NCBI GenBank assembly: GCA_031280705.1
Contig: JAITGJ010000032.1
Span: 1-14,621, forward strand
Source: Spirochaetaceae bacterium
GTDB taxonomy: Bacteria > Spirochaetota > Spirochaetia > Treponematales > Breznakiellaceae
DNA length: 14,621 nt
Direction: 5' to 3'
The notes beneath the pieces are model-generated. The model did not search any database. It was not told the origin of the DNA and saw only the letters and a list, made by a program, of their open reading frames with translations. Shown here one piece after another: positions 6,862 through 13,904 of the stretch. Position numbers and translations under genes: made by a program. Position 1 is the stretch's first letter; each line of letters starts with the position of its first letter.

Positions 6862-8629
6862 GGTTTTCCCCGCCGTATTTAGCCAAAAGTTCGTCCGCGT
6901 GGGCCAGGGCGGCGCTTCCACCGGCGTCTCCCGCGAGCATACGGGCAATTTCCTCCCGCCGCTCACCGGAAGAAAGTTCCGCCACGGTAGTAACAGTGCG
7001 CTCCCCTTTCGCACCCGGCGACACGGTTTTTGCAACCTTAAAATGATTGTGCGCCCGTACCGCGATGCTCGCAAGATGGGTAACACAGAATATCTGTTTT
7101 CGCTCTCCAATGGCGGCAAGATATTCCCCCACCGCGAGGGCGACTTCGCCGCCGATGCCCGTATCAATTTCATCAAAAATCAGGGTTGCCGGGTCGTGGC
7201 CCAGAGACCGTGTTTTTGATCCCGGAGCATCAGCCCCGGAAAGTACCGTTTTGATCGCGAGCATCACCCGCGAAAGTTCGCCGCCGCTCGCTATTCGGGA
7301 AAGATCTTTCAGGGGTTCGCCCCGGTTTGCGGAAATGCGGAATTCCACTTCATCGGCGCCCCACTGTCCAATGACAATCTGCTCTTTTCCCTTGGGTGTT
7401 ACGGACACGGAAAATACGGCGCTGGGCATGCCGAGCACGGCGATAATTCCCGTTACGGCGCGGGAAAACTGCTCTGCGGCCGCATGCCGCTTTTTGGTAA
7501 TTCCCTGCGCGTGCGCTGAAATTTCCTTTTCGAGCACAGTAATTTCAGCGCGCAGTACGCCGCGGTTTTCTTCCCATCCGGTAAGGGCTTCAATTTCCGC
7601 GAGCGCTTCGCCGCGGTACGCGAGAATCGCTTCTTCGCCGGAGAGTTCCGTCTTTCCCGCCGGGACGTATTTCTTTTTCAGGCGGTAGATCAGATTAAGC
7701 CGTTCCTCAACTTCTTCAAGCCGGGCCGGATCGAACCTGAGCTCATCCCGGTAGGCGCGGAATTCAGCGGAAATATCTTCGGCCTCATAAAAAAGGTCCT
7801 CAACACGCTGGCGCAGTTCCGCGAGGCTCCCATCAATGGCAGCGGCGCTATCCATGCCGCTCCGCGCCCGCCGGGCAAGCGCCGTTATCGCGTATTCGCC
7901 GTCGTAAAGGGACGCCGCCGCGCCGTTAACCGCTTCGGCCAGTTTTTCATAATCGGAAAGCCGCGCCGCTTCGGCCTCAAGTTCCCGGCTTTCACCCGCC
8001 TTGATATGCGCGGCGCCGATCTCTTCCACCGCGTAGTTCAGCACTTCGAGGCGCATTTCCCGGTCCCGCGTGGAGGACAGGGAGCTTTCCAGGGCTTTTC
8101 GTTTTTCCGCGAGCAAAAGGAACCGCCCGTAAAATTCCAAAACTTCCGCCTCAATGCCCGCGAAGCGATCAAGATACCGGCGGTGGTTTTCTTTTTTGAC
8201 CAGGGATTCATGGGCATGCTGGCCGTGGAGATCGAAAAGAAAGGCAGTAAATTCTTCAAGATCATTCCGGGTTACCGGCACATTCTGAATATACATGGCC
8301 CCCCGGCCCGATGTTTTGATATTCCGCCGGATGATGACCGCGCCGGAACCGCCCGTATCGCCATCCGGAGAAATATCCCGCGCGGCGAGCCAGTCGAGCG
8401 CCTCCCGGTTTGCCCCGCCCAGTTCCACCGTCGCGGAAACGCTCGCTTCTTCCGCTCCCGTGCGTATTACGTCAACGCCGGCTTTCGCGCCAAGCAAAAA
8501 GCTGATGGCCCCGACAATGATCGATTTTCCTGCGCCGGTCTCTCCGGTCAGAATGGTGAGGCCGCTTTTGAACGGGAGGGAAATATTTTCGATAAGGGCA
8601 TAATTGCGGATCGAAAGTTCCTCAAGCAC
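6845..8629 (-). CDS. recN: DNA repair protein RecN
   Basis: A 594-residue SMC-like ATPase that acts in the cytoplasm on double-strand break repair with RecA. The N-terminal ATPase half shows IRNYALIE and Walker A GETGAGKS (29-36). The middle (about 160-390) is a helical coiled-coil arm. The C-terminal half has the ABC-type signature SGGE (448-451) and Walker B LIFDEID with E487, followed by the RecN-typical DTGIGGEVA and VTHLASIA. The length is close to the family norm of 550-580. The GTG start at 8629 is chosen because GGGAGG precedes it and homologues begin at this LEELSIRNYALI segment. It overlaps the nadK end by 8 nt and its own end overlaps the next gene by 17 nt, so it is an internal operon gene. 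Confidence 0.96.
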   Translation of the reverse strand: MLEELSIRNYALIENISLPFKSGLTILTGETGAGKSIIVGAISFLLGAKAGVDVIRTGAEEASVSATVELGGANREALDWLAARDISPDGDTGGSGAVIIRRNIKTSGRGAMYIQNVPVTRNDLEEFTAFLFDLHGQHAHESLVKKENHRRYLDRFAGIEAEVLEFYGRFLLLAEKRKALESSLSSTRDREMRLEVLNYAVEEIGAAHIKAGESRELEAEAARLSDYEKLAEAVNGAAASLYDGEYAITALARRARSGMDSAAAIDGSLAELRQRVEDLFYEAEDISAEFRAYRDELRFDPARLEEVEERLNLIYRLKKKYVPAGKTELSGEEAILAYRGEALAEIEALTGWEENRGVLRAEITVLEKEISAHAQGITKKRHAAAEQFSRAVTGIIAVLGMPSAVFSVSVTPKGKEQIVIGQWGADEVEFRISANRGEPLKDLSRIASGGELSRVMLAIKTVLSGADAPGSKTRSLGHDPATLIFDEIDTGIGGEVALAVGEYLAAIGERKQIFCVTHLASIAVRAHNHFKVAKTVSPGAKGERTVTTVAELSSGERREEIARMLAGDAGGSAALAHADELLAKYGGENHDRSF

Positions 8630-9494
8630 CGCTCGTGCCTCCCTGCCAAAAAAGTTTCGCCGCAAGCGAGCGGTAGAATCCCTGCCGGGCGGACGCGACA
8701 AGCAGGGCGTCGAAAGGTGAGCGGCGCATCAAAACCCGGTCGCCGGGGATCAGGGAAAAACTCGTCTGTCCGTCCACGGTGAGCATAACGGCACTTCGCT
8801 GTTCTTTTTCAACATCGATAATCACGGTTTCGTGGGCGGGTACCACGATGGGCCGGTTGGACAGGGAGAAGGGGCAGATCGGGTTGATGATCAGCGCCTC
8901 GATCTCCGGGTCAAGAATCGGCCCGCCGGCGGCCACGGAATAGGCCGTAGACCCGGTGGGCGTTGCGACAATAAGCCCGTCCGACCGGTAGCGCCCCAGC
9001 GGCAGAATGGCTCCCGTTTCGGGACCGGTATTTTTGTCCACCGACTCCACCCGAAGGTTGATCAGTTTTGCAATGCCCGCCGCGCTCAATACAGCGTCGT
9101 TAAGGGAGGACGCGTGAAAAATCGCCGTTCCGTCCCGCTCCACAGCAATATCCAGCATAAGGCGGCGGGATACTCCCGTGCGGCCCATGCACCAGCTTTC
9201 AAACACGGCGAGCCACTCCTCCGGGGAAACCACGGCGAGGAAACCCACCGTGCCGATATTTACCGGGAAAACGGGAATGCGCCGGGACGCCACGGACCGC
9301 GCCGCGTAGAGCACGGTCCCGTCTCCGCCCAGACTAAAGGCGATATCCGCCGCGCCTGCTTCCGCGCCGCCCGTGTTCCCGGCCAAAACGGCCTCAATGC
9401 CGCGTTCCCGGAGGGCGGCGCGGATTGCTTCCGCCAAACCCGGCGCTTCCGGCTTATGGGGATTTACAAACAACAACGCCCGCCTTATTTCCAT
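8622..9494 (-). CDS. nadK: NAD kinase
   Basis: A 290-residue cytosolic enzyme that phosphorylates NAD to NADP using ATP or polyphosphate. The family hallmarks are the GGDGT motif (56-60), the Asn-acidic pair N132-D133 (usually NE; the D variant is conservative) and TPTGSTAYS (178-186) followed by AAGGPIL. The length is typical. The start at 9494 is supported by AGGAG about eight bases upstream. That ribosome binding site overlaps the CTAG target duplication of the inserted repeat element upstream, so expression of nadK now depends on transcripts that cross a strong hairpin. The end overlaps recN by 8 nt; nadK next to recN is a common bacterial arrangement. Confidence 0.96.
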   Translation of the reverse strand: MEIRRALLFVNPHKPEAPGLAEAIRAALRERGIEAVLAGNTGGAEAGAADIAFSLGGDGTVLYAARSVASRRIPVFPVNIGTVGFLAVVSPEEWLAVFESWCMGRTGVSRRLMLDIAVERDGTAIFHASSLNDAVLSAAGIAKLINLRVESVDKNTGPETGAILPLGRYRSDGLIVATPTGSTAYSVAAGGPILDPEIEALIINPICPFSLSNRPIVVPAHETVIIDVEKEQRSAVMLTVDGQTSFSLIPGDRVLMRRSPFDALLVASARQGFYRSLAAKLFWQGGTSGA

Positions 9495-9505
9495 GTCCTT
9501 AACTC

Positions 9506-9509
9506 CTAG
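9506..9509. repeat. CTAG target-site duplication, left copy
   Basis: CTAG flanks the inner edge of the terminal inverted repeat. On the minus strand it runs into GAG to make the AGGAG ribosome binding site of nadK. Confidence 0.6.
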
Positions 9510-9549
9510 GGAAACGCTGATTAACTTGACGCTAATCAGCGTTTCCCTA
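9507..9549. repeat. Perfect 17-bp stem hairpin before nadK
   Basis: Arm TAGGGAAACGCTGATTA (9507-9523) and its exact complement (9533-9549) are separated by a 9-base loop. In the nadK transcript the stem base touches the Shine-Dalgarno sequence. Confidence 0.9.
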
Positions 9550-9643
9550 TCTATTTGCTCATTTCATTACGCAAATACCACATTAAAGTAGCACTGATTG
9601 CGCCATATATGGCGAATTCTCGATTGAATAAATCAGTGCTTCC
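9510..9643. mobile_element. 134-bp MITE-like element with CTAG duplications
   Basis: The ends form terminal inverted repeats: GGAAACGCTGATT from the left and GGAAGCACTGATT from the right, 11 of 13 matching. They are flanked by identical CTAG (9506-9509, 9644-9647). A YTAR duplication of this kind is known for IS5-group elements, so an IS5-type transposase acting in trans is a reasonable guess. The interior is highly structured: hairpin 9507-9549 with a perfect 17-bp stem, hairpin 9552-9577 (TATTTGC/GCAAATA) and hairpin 9590-9640 (AGCACTGATT/AATCAGTGCT) enclosing the palindrome CGCCATATATGGCG. It carries no coding capacity. Confidence 0.75.
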
Positions 9644-9647
9644 CTAG
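9644..9647. repeat. CTAG target-site duplication, right copy
   Basis: The second CTAG. Read on the minus strand, its TAG is the stop codon of the DegT-fold gene. Confidence 0.6.
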
Positions 9648-10666
9648 GGCAAGGTCATAATGAGCCTGGCGACTTTTTCAGTCTCCGCCGAACTCAGGCG
9701 GGGATACAGGGGAAAAAGCGCCGTTCTGAGGGAAAGGCTCCAGGCTTCGCTCCATTTTTCTCCCGCTCCTTCAAGGGAAGCGATTTGGGCGTTTACAAAG
9801 GCGCTTTCAACGGCAATTTCCTTTTTTTTCGCGTAAGCGGTAACGTCCTTCATGCCCGTTTCGAGGATAAGCGGGAAGGCGTAATGGTTATATTCGGTAT
9901 TTTCCGTGAGTGCAAACTGCCGGTGCCGTGTCCGGAGCGCGGCCTGGGTATAAACCTTCGCAATTTCCCGGCGTTTTTCCAGATTGCGGCCGGCTTCCCG
10001 AAACTGAACCGCCGCCATGGCCGCGTTCATATCCGGGAGGCTGTACTCCGCGAGGGGCGAAAGGGAACGCAGGACCGCGGCGTCCCGCCGGTTGGCCGCA
10101 TACAAGAGCGCGCCGCCGCCCGCGGTGAGCATATCCTCTTCCTCAAGCCCCAGAATCGTGAAAAGCCCGCAAGACCCCGTCCGCTTGCCATCCACGGAGC
10201 TTCCGTACCCTTGTGAAATATCTTCAATAACGGGAATACCCAGCGCGGCAATGGCCGCCGTGCCGGGCGTATAGCCCAGGGTATGATGCACAACGGCACA
10301 GCGGCAGTTCTCCGCGGCCATGGCGGCGGACACCGTTTCCGCGCCCATAACAGCCGTCCCTTTGTCCACATCACAGTACACCGCCCGGAGCCGCAGATCG
10401 GCAATTACCTGGCTGTAATAGCGCGGCGAGAGGGCGGAAACCGCCACCCTGTCGCCGTCGGCCAGAGCCAGCGCGCGGAGGGCAAAAAACAGGGCGATGG
10501 CGGGACTCCGCAGGGCAAGGGCGTAATCAAATTCAAGATGCTCTTTGGCAATCTGGAGAAGGAGGCGCGAACCCTCACCGGGACCAACACGGTCGGCCAC
10601 CATCGCGGTGAGTACCGCGTCCATCTCCTTTCGCCTGATGGTTGGAGACCAGACTTCAATCTTCAT
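9644..10666 (-). CDS. DegT/DnrJ/EryC1/StrS-fold protein lacking the PLP lysine
   Basis: A 340-residue protein with the fold type I aminotransferase layout of the DegT family, which normally transaminates nucleotide-activated keto sugars with PLP. Recognisable parts are a ribbon at residues 45-60, V146-I-E-D149 (the cofactor-ring Asp) followed by SQGYGSS, and the GGGALL turn (183-188). Where the family has an invariant Lys just before this turn, the sequence is ILGLEEEDMLTAGGG, with E175-E177 in place of Lys. It therefore cannot form the usual internal aldimine. It may be a sensor, a dehydratase-like variant or a structural homologue. The ATG at 10666 lies 8 nt after cheW's stop. The stop codon is part of the CTAG at the edge of a mobile repeat; no obvious C-terminal loss. 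Confidence 0.75.
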   Translation of the reverse strand: MKIEVWSPTIRRKEMDAVLTAMVADRVGPGEGSRLLLQIAKEHLEFDYALALRSPAIALFFALRALALADGDRVAVSALSPRYYSQVIADLRLRAVYCDVDKGTAVMGAETVSAAMAAENCRCAVVHHTLGYTPGTAAIAALGIPVIEDISQGYGSSVDGKRTGSCGLFTILGLEEEDMLTAGGGALLYAANRRDAAVLRSLSPLAEYSLPDMNAAMAAVQFREAGRNLEKRREIAKVYTQAALRTRHRQFALTENTEYNHYAFPLILETGMKDVTAYAKKKEIAVESAFVNAQIASLEGAGEKWSEAWSLSLRTALFPLYPRLSSAETEKVARLIMTLP

Positions 10667-10674
10667 GCATGGAC

Positions 10675-11145
10675 CTAGCGCCGTAGTTCGGCGATTTTTT
10701 GCAGTTCCTTGGGGTTAAAAAGATCCCGTATATCCAAAATGATGAGGTAACCATGCTCCTGCCGCACCACGCCCTGAATATACTCCGCGCCAATTCCGCT
10801 CAACATCTGGGGCGGCGGCTGAATCTCATCCTTTTCAACGGTCAACACCCGGCTTACCCGGTCAATAATCACCCCCAGCTTCATCCCGTCAATATCAAGA
10901 ATGATAAATCCCGAAAGAAGCTCGTCTTCTTCGGAATTAAGAACCTTTTTCAGGTGAAAGCGCCGGTGAAGATTGATAATGGGAATAATCTCGCTCCGCA
11001 GATTGAAAATTCCTTCGACATAACTGGGCGCATTGGGAATAGCCCGGATAGACTGAACCCGGACAATTTCTTTGACATCCATAATGTTGATTCCGTAAAG
11101 TTCTTCCCCAAGTTGAAACGTTACCAATTGGTTCTGTTCGGCCAT
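10675..11145 (-). CDS. cheW: Chemotaxis coupling protein CheW
   Basis: A 156-residue single CheW domain that links methyl-accepting receptors to the CheA kinase at polar arrays. Typical features are LVTFQLGEELYGI near the start, I32-RAIPNAPSYVEGIFNLRSEIIPIINL (R50 is the conserved Arg; the usual NLRG is NLRS here) and GVVRQEHGYLIILDI near the end. Length is normal. The ATG at 11145 is chosen because AGAGGTGA stands just upstream and the CheW domain starts here; the open frame upstream to 11382 is G+C-rich intergenic sequence. It leads an operon of cell-maintenance genes rather than a chemotaxis cluster, with its own promoter, and its stop is 8 nt from the next gene. Confidence 0.95.
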   Translation of the reverse strand: MAEQNQLVTFQLGEELYGINIMDVKEIVRVQSIRAIPNAPSYVEGIFNLRSEIIPIINLHRRFHLKKVLNSEEDELLSGFIILDIDGMKLGVIIDRVSRVLTVEKDEIQPPPQMLSGIGAEYIQGVVRQEHGYLIILDIRDLFNPKELQKIAELRR

Positions 11146-11174
11146 GCATTCACCTCTCATATCACACGCGCATT

Positions 11175-11194
11175 GTTTATAGTATACCATAAAC
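11175..11194 (-). promoter_or_regulatory. Near-perfect palindrome over the cheW -10 box
   Basis: On the minus strand GTTTATGGTATACTATAAAC is symmetric at 18 of 20 positions and covers the whole -10 box. It is well placed to be an operator for a dimeric repressor; the regulator is unknown. Confidence 0.4.
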
Positions 11195-11210
11195 GCAGGC
11201 AGGTTTTCAA
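11181..11210 (-). promoter_or_regulatory. Sigma-70-type promoter of the cheW operon
   Basis: On the minus strand TTGAAA (11205-11210), an 18-bp spacer and TATACT (11181-11186). The predicted start lies about 28 bases before the cheW ATG. No other good promoter is apparent between the downstream genes, so this may drive the whole seven-gene operon. Confidence 0.6.
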
Positions 11211-11405
11211 GGGGACGGCCCGTATCCAGCTTCCGCCTGAATAGCGGCGGAAAATCGAAGGCGCGGGACCGGGCACAGGGGCGTGTTCGCGGCCCGCCGG
11301 AACAGCCGGAAAACGGCGCCGGGAGACGGGTCCGGGTTTCGCCGCGCCCCGTCCGGGGGTCCCCGCCGCGCGGCCCCCCCATGCGGCAAGCGGGCGCCCG
11401 TTTTT

Positions 11406-11434
11406 TTGACTTCCCGCGCCAAATTGGCTATTTT
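11406..11434 (+). promoter_or_regulatory. Promoter of yjjI-yjjW with spacer palindrome
   Basis: TTGACT (11406-11411), 17 bp, then TATTTT (11429-11434). The spacer contains GCCAA-A-TTGGC (11418-11428), a symmetric site well placed for a repressor. A GACGGGGG ribosome binding site follows before the ATG at 11460. Confidence 0.5.
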
Positions 11435-11459
11435 GTGATATATTGACGGGGGTATTATT

Positions 11460-13001
11460 ATGAGAGCCATCACCATGGAACGGGTTGAAGAAACCCGTGG
11501 AAAGATTCTGGAAACGGTGTGCGATCAGACGTTGACGCATGAACAGAAAGTTTACAGCCTCGAAAAATTATCGGAGTCGCTGATTGAGGTACTGGACCTC
11601 CCCCGGGGCTATGAGGATCTCAAGGCCGCGGGCGTTATTTGCGATTTGACGGAGTCCAATTGTCCGCCCCGGCCCCGCTATATCGTGCCCGATTACGCAA
11701 AACTGTTCCGGGAAGGATCCCGGTTTCTTGAACTTACGCCGCCTCATGACCTTGAAGAGGCGCTCAATACACTTTCAATTTTTATCCGCCATGTCCCGTC
11801 GGTAACGAATTTTCCGGTATTCATCGGATTTTTGGACCGGCTCCTTGAACCCTTTGTATTGAAAGAGGATCGCGCGCGGGCAAAAAAACAGATCGGCCTT
11901 TTTTTGCGCTATGTTGACCGGACCATAACGGATTCTTTTTGCCACGCCGACATCGGCCCGGAGGAAACCCTCGCAGGGCGGCTCATTCTGGAATGTGAGA
12001 AGGAAGACCCCCGGAGCGTTCCCAACCTTAGCTTCCTCTACGATCCCGCGGTCTGCGGCGAGGATTTTGCCCTGCTCGCGGCGGAAACGGCTCTTAAAAG
12101 CGCAAAGCCGAGTTTTGCCAACCACCGGATGTTTGTCCGGGAACTGGGGGAAAACTACGCCATTGTGAGTTGTTACAACGGCCTTCCCGTGGGCGGCGGC
12201 TCCTATACGCTGTCCCGGCTCCGGCTGGGGCATTTGGCCGCGGGCGTGAAAGATTTGGCCGCCTTCTGGCCCGCCCTGGAACACGCCGTACAGGTGATGA
12301 TGGCCTACATGGACACGCGTATTGCTTTTATGGTAGAAAAATCGGGTTTTTTTGAATCGAATTTTCTTGCGGTGGAAGGTTTTATCAGCCGGGAGCGCTT
12401 TACGGCCATGTTCGGCCTGGTGGGGCTTGCCGAGTGCGTGAACACCCTCATGGAAAAAGAGGGGAAACCGGGCCGTTTCGGCCAGAGCGTTCCCATGCCC
12501 TCAGAGGCGGACCGGCTGGGAATCACCATCATGGAACGGATAGACGCGCTGGTAAAGGCGCATCACAATCCCTGGTGCGGCGCGACCGAAGGGCGCTTCC
12601 TCCTCCACGGGCAGGTGGGAATTGACAGCGATACCGGCGAAAGTCCCGCGGCGCGAATACCCATCGGCGAGGAGCCGGAGGAGATTTCGGATCACCTGAT
12701 CCACTGCGGGCTGTTCCACGGCTTTTTCCCCGCGGGAACCGGGGATGTCTTTACCGTGGAGGCCACGGCGGGCCGGAATCCGGCCTATCTCCTTGATATG
12801 GTAAAGGGCGGTTTCTCCCGGGGCGGGCGCTATTTTTCGATTTATTCCAGCGATTCCGATGTTATCCGCGTAACGGGCTACCTGGTAAAGCGCTCGGAAA
12901 TGGATAAGCTTGCCGCGGGAACACGGGTTTTGCAGGATACTACCGCACTGGGCCTTGGCGCGGCGCGGAATGGTAAAATACTTGAGCGGAAACGGCGGTA
13001 A
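11460..13001 (+). CDS. yjjI: YjjI-family glycyl radical enzyme
   Basis: A 513-residue protein of the YjjI group of glycyl radical enzymes (DUF3029), close to the E. coli length of about 516. The glycyl loop is at the C-terminus: IRVTGYLVKRS, with G473 as the predicted radical residue. The candidate thiyl residue is C238 in VSCYNGLPVGGGSYTL. Enzymes of this class use radical chemistry for C-C, C-O or C-N cleavage under anaerobic conditions; the substrate of YjjI is not established to my knowledge. ATG at 11460 follows GACGGGGG with about 7-8 bp spacing; a second ATG at 11475 has no such site. It overlaps the activase gene that follows, as expected for a co-translated pair. Function depends on oxygen-free conditions. 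Confidence 0.92.
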   Translation: MRAITMERVEETRGKILETVCDQTLTHEQKVYSLEKLSESLIEVLDLPRGYEDLKAAGVICDLTESNCPPRPRYIVPDYAKLFREGSRFLELTPPHDLEEALNTLSIFIRHVPSVTNFPVFIGFLDRLLEPFVLKEDRARAKKQIGLFLRYVDRTITDSFCHADIGPEETLAGRLILECEKEDPRSVPNLSFLYDPAVCGEDFALLAAETALKSAKPSFANHRMFVRELGENYAIVSCYNGLPVGGGSYTLSRLRLGHLAAGVKDLAAFWPALEHAVQVMMAYMDTRIAFMVEKSGFFESNFLAVEGFISRERFTAMFGLVGLAECVNTLMEKEGKPGRFGQSVPMPSEADRLGITIMERIDALVKAHHNPWCGATEGRFLLHGQVGIDSDTGESPAARIPIGEEPEEISDHLIHCGLFHGFFPAGTGDVFTVEATAGRNPAYLLDMVKGGFSRGGRYFSIYSSDSDVIRVTGYLVKRSEMDKLAAGTRVLQDTTALGLGAARNGKILERKRR

Positions 13002-13887
13002 AAACTCCGCGCCGGTGAACCGGATACTGAAATCGAGTATTGTTGATGGTCCGGGAAACCGCGCGGCGGTATTTGTGCAGGGCTGTAATTTTACCTGCCG
13101 CTATTGCCACAACAGCGAAACCATTTCCCTCTGCCGGGGCTGCGGCGACTGCGTTACCGTCTGCCCGGCGGGGGCGCTCCGCGCCGTTCCGGGGAAAACG
13201 CCGCCATTTTTGGCGACGCCATTTTTGGCGCCGCCGCTCTGGGACGAAAAGCGCTGCGTTCTTTGCGATGCCTGCATTAAAATATGTCCCTTCCTTTCCA
13301 GTCCCCGGGTGCGCATGATGGATCCCCCGGCAGTGATGGCGGAACTGGAAAGCGCCCTCCCTTTTGTGCGGGGCATTACCGTTTCGGGCGGCGAATGTAC
13401 CCGGTACCCTGCTTTTCTCCAGGGCCTCGGGCGTCTTGCGCGGGAACGGGGACTTACGTTTTTCCTTGACAGCAACGGCAGTTATCCCTGGGAAGCGGAC
13501 GAAGCGCTTCTCGCGTGTATAGACGCGGTGATGCTGGACATCAAGGCGGACCCGGATAACCCGGTGGAGTACGGCGCGGTAACGGGGAACAGCGGTGAAA
13601 CCATCAGGCGGGCGGCGGAATTCCTCGTCCGGCGGCACAAACTGTACGAAGTGCGAACCGTCATCAGCCCGGGCCTGTTTGACGCGCGGAACACGGTGGA
13701 AAAAGTGTGCCGCCTTATCGCCGGCGCGGAACACGGCCCCGCGGAAATCCGCTACAAACTGATCCGGTACCGGAGCGTGGGAGTGCGTCCCTCTGAAGCG
13801 GCGGAACTCCGCTCCCCGGACGACGCCCTCATGGAGGAACTTGCCGCAGTCTGCGCGTCCTACGGCATCAAAGCCATGATAATTTAG
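12970..13887 (+). CDS. yjjW: YjjW-family glycyl radical enzyme activase
   Basis: A 305-residue radical-SAM enzyme that abstracts a hydrogen from the glycine of its partner, here YjjI. The cluster motif is C39-x3-C43-x2-C46 in QGCNFTCRYCHN. An inserted ferredoxin domain has C55/C58/C61/C65 and C96/C99/C102/C106, two more 4Fe-4S sites. SGGE (139-142) binds SAM. The frame is open further upstream, but ATG at 12970 gives a start close to family members, which begin shortly before the R-I-x-K-x-S-x-V-D-G-P-G segment; GTG at 13015 is a possible alternative. It overlaps the yjjI end by 32 nt. A 15-bp tandem duplication lies between the two ferredoxin motifs (13202-13230). It ends 17 bp from a convergent regulator gene. 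Confidence 0.9.
   Translation: MVKYLSGNGGKNSAPVNRILKSSIVDGPGNRAAVFVQGCNFTCRYCHNSETISLCRGCGDCVTVCPAGALRAVPGKTPPFLATPFLAPPLWDEKRCVLCDACIKICPFLSSPRVRMMDPPAVMAELESALPFVRGITVSGGECTRYPAFLQGLGRLARERGLTFFLDSNGSYPWEADEALLACIDAVMLDIKADPDNPVEYGAVTGNSGETIRRAAEFLVRRHKLYEVRTVISPGLFDARNTVEKVCRLIAGAEHGPAEIRYKLIRYRSVGVRPSEAAELRSPDDALMEELAAVCASYGIKAMII
13202..13230 (+). repeat. 15-bp in-frame tandem duplication in yjjW
   Basis: CGCCATTTTTGGCG occurs at 13202-13215 and again at 13217-13230. The duplicated codons give a P-F-L-A-T / P-F-L-A-P linker between the two ferredoxin motifs. Confidence 0.8.
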
Positions 13888-13904
13888 GCCGCCGGGAGGC
13901 CATA

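Larger units (their letters stand above)
11146..11459. other. Divergent intergenic region with G+C-rich core
   Basis: About 310 bp between divergent cheW and yjjI. It holds the two promoters at its ends and, between about 11219 and 11400, a segment far richer in G+C than the genes, with many short overlapping complementary blocks such as GACGGG/CCCGTC and GGGGG/CCCCC. I see no gene or RNA family in it; apparent frames lack ribosome binding sites. Confidence 0.5.

Noticed and set aside
11391..11407. Intrinsic terminator: CGGGCGCCCG followed by seven T
   Set aside because: The palindrome leaves no room for a loop, no plus-strand gene lies upstream, and the T-run is better explained as the start of the yjjI promoter.
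13888..13904. Bidirectional terminator between yjjW and the deoR-type gene
   Set aside because: Only a GGCC/GGCC mini-stem fits in the 17 bp and there is no T-run on either strand.
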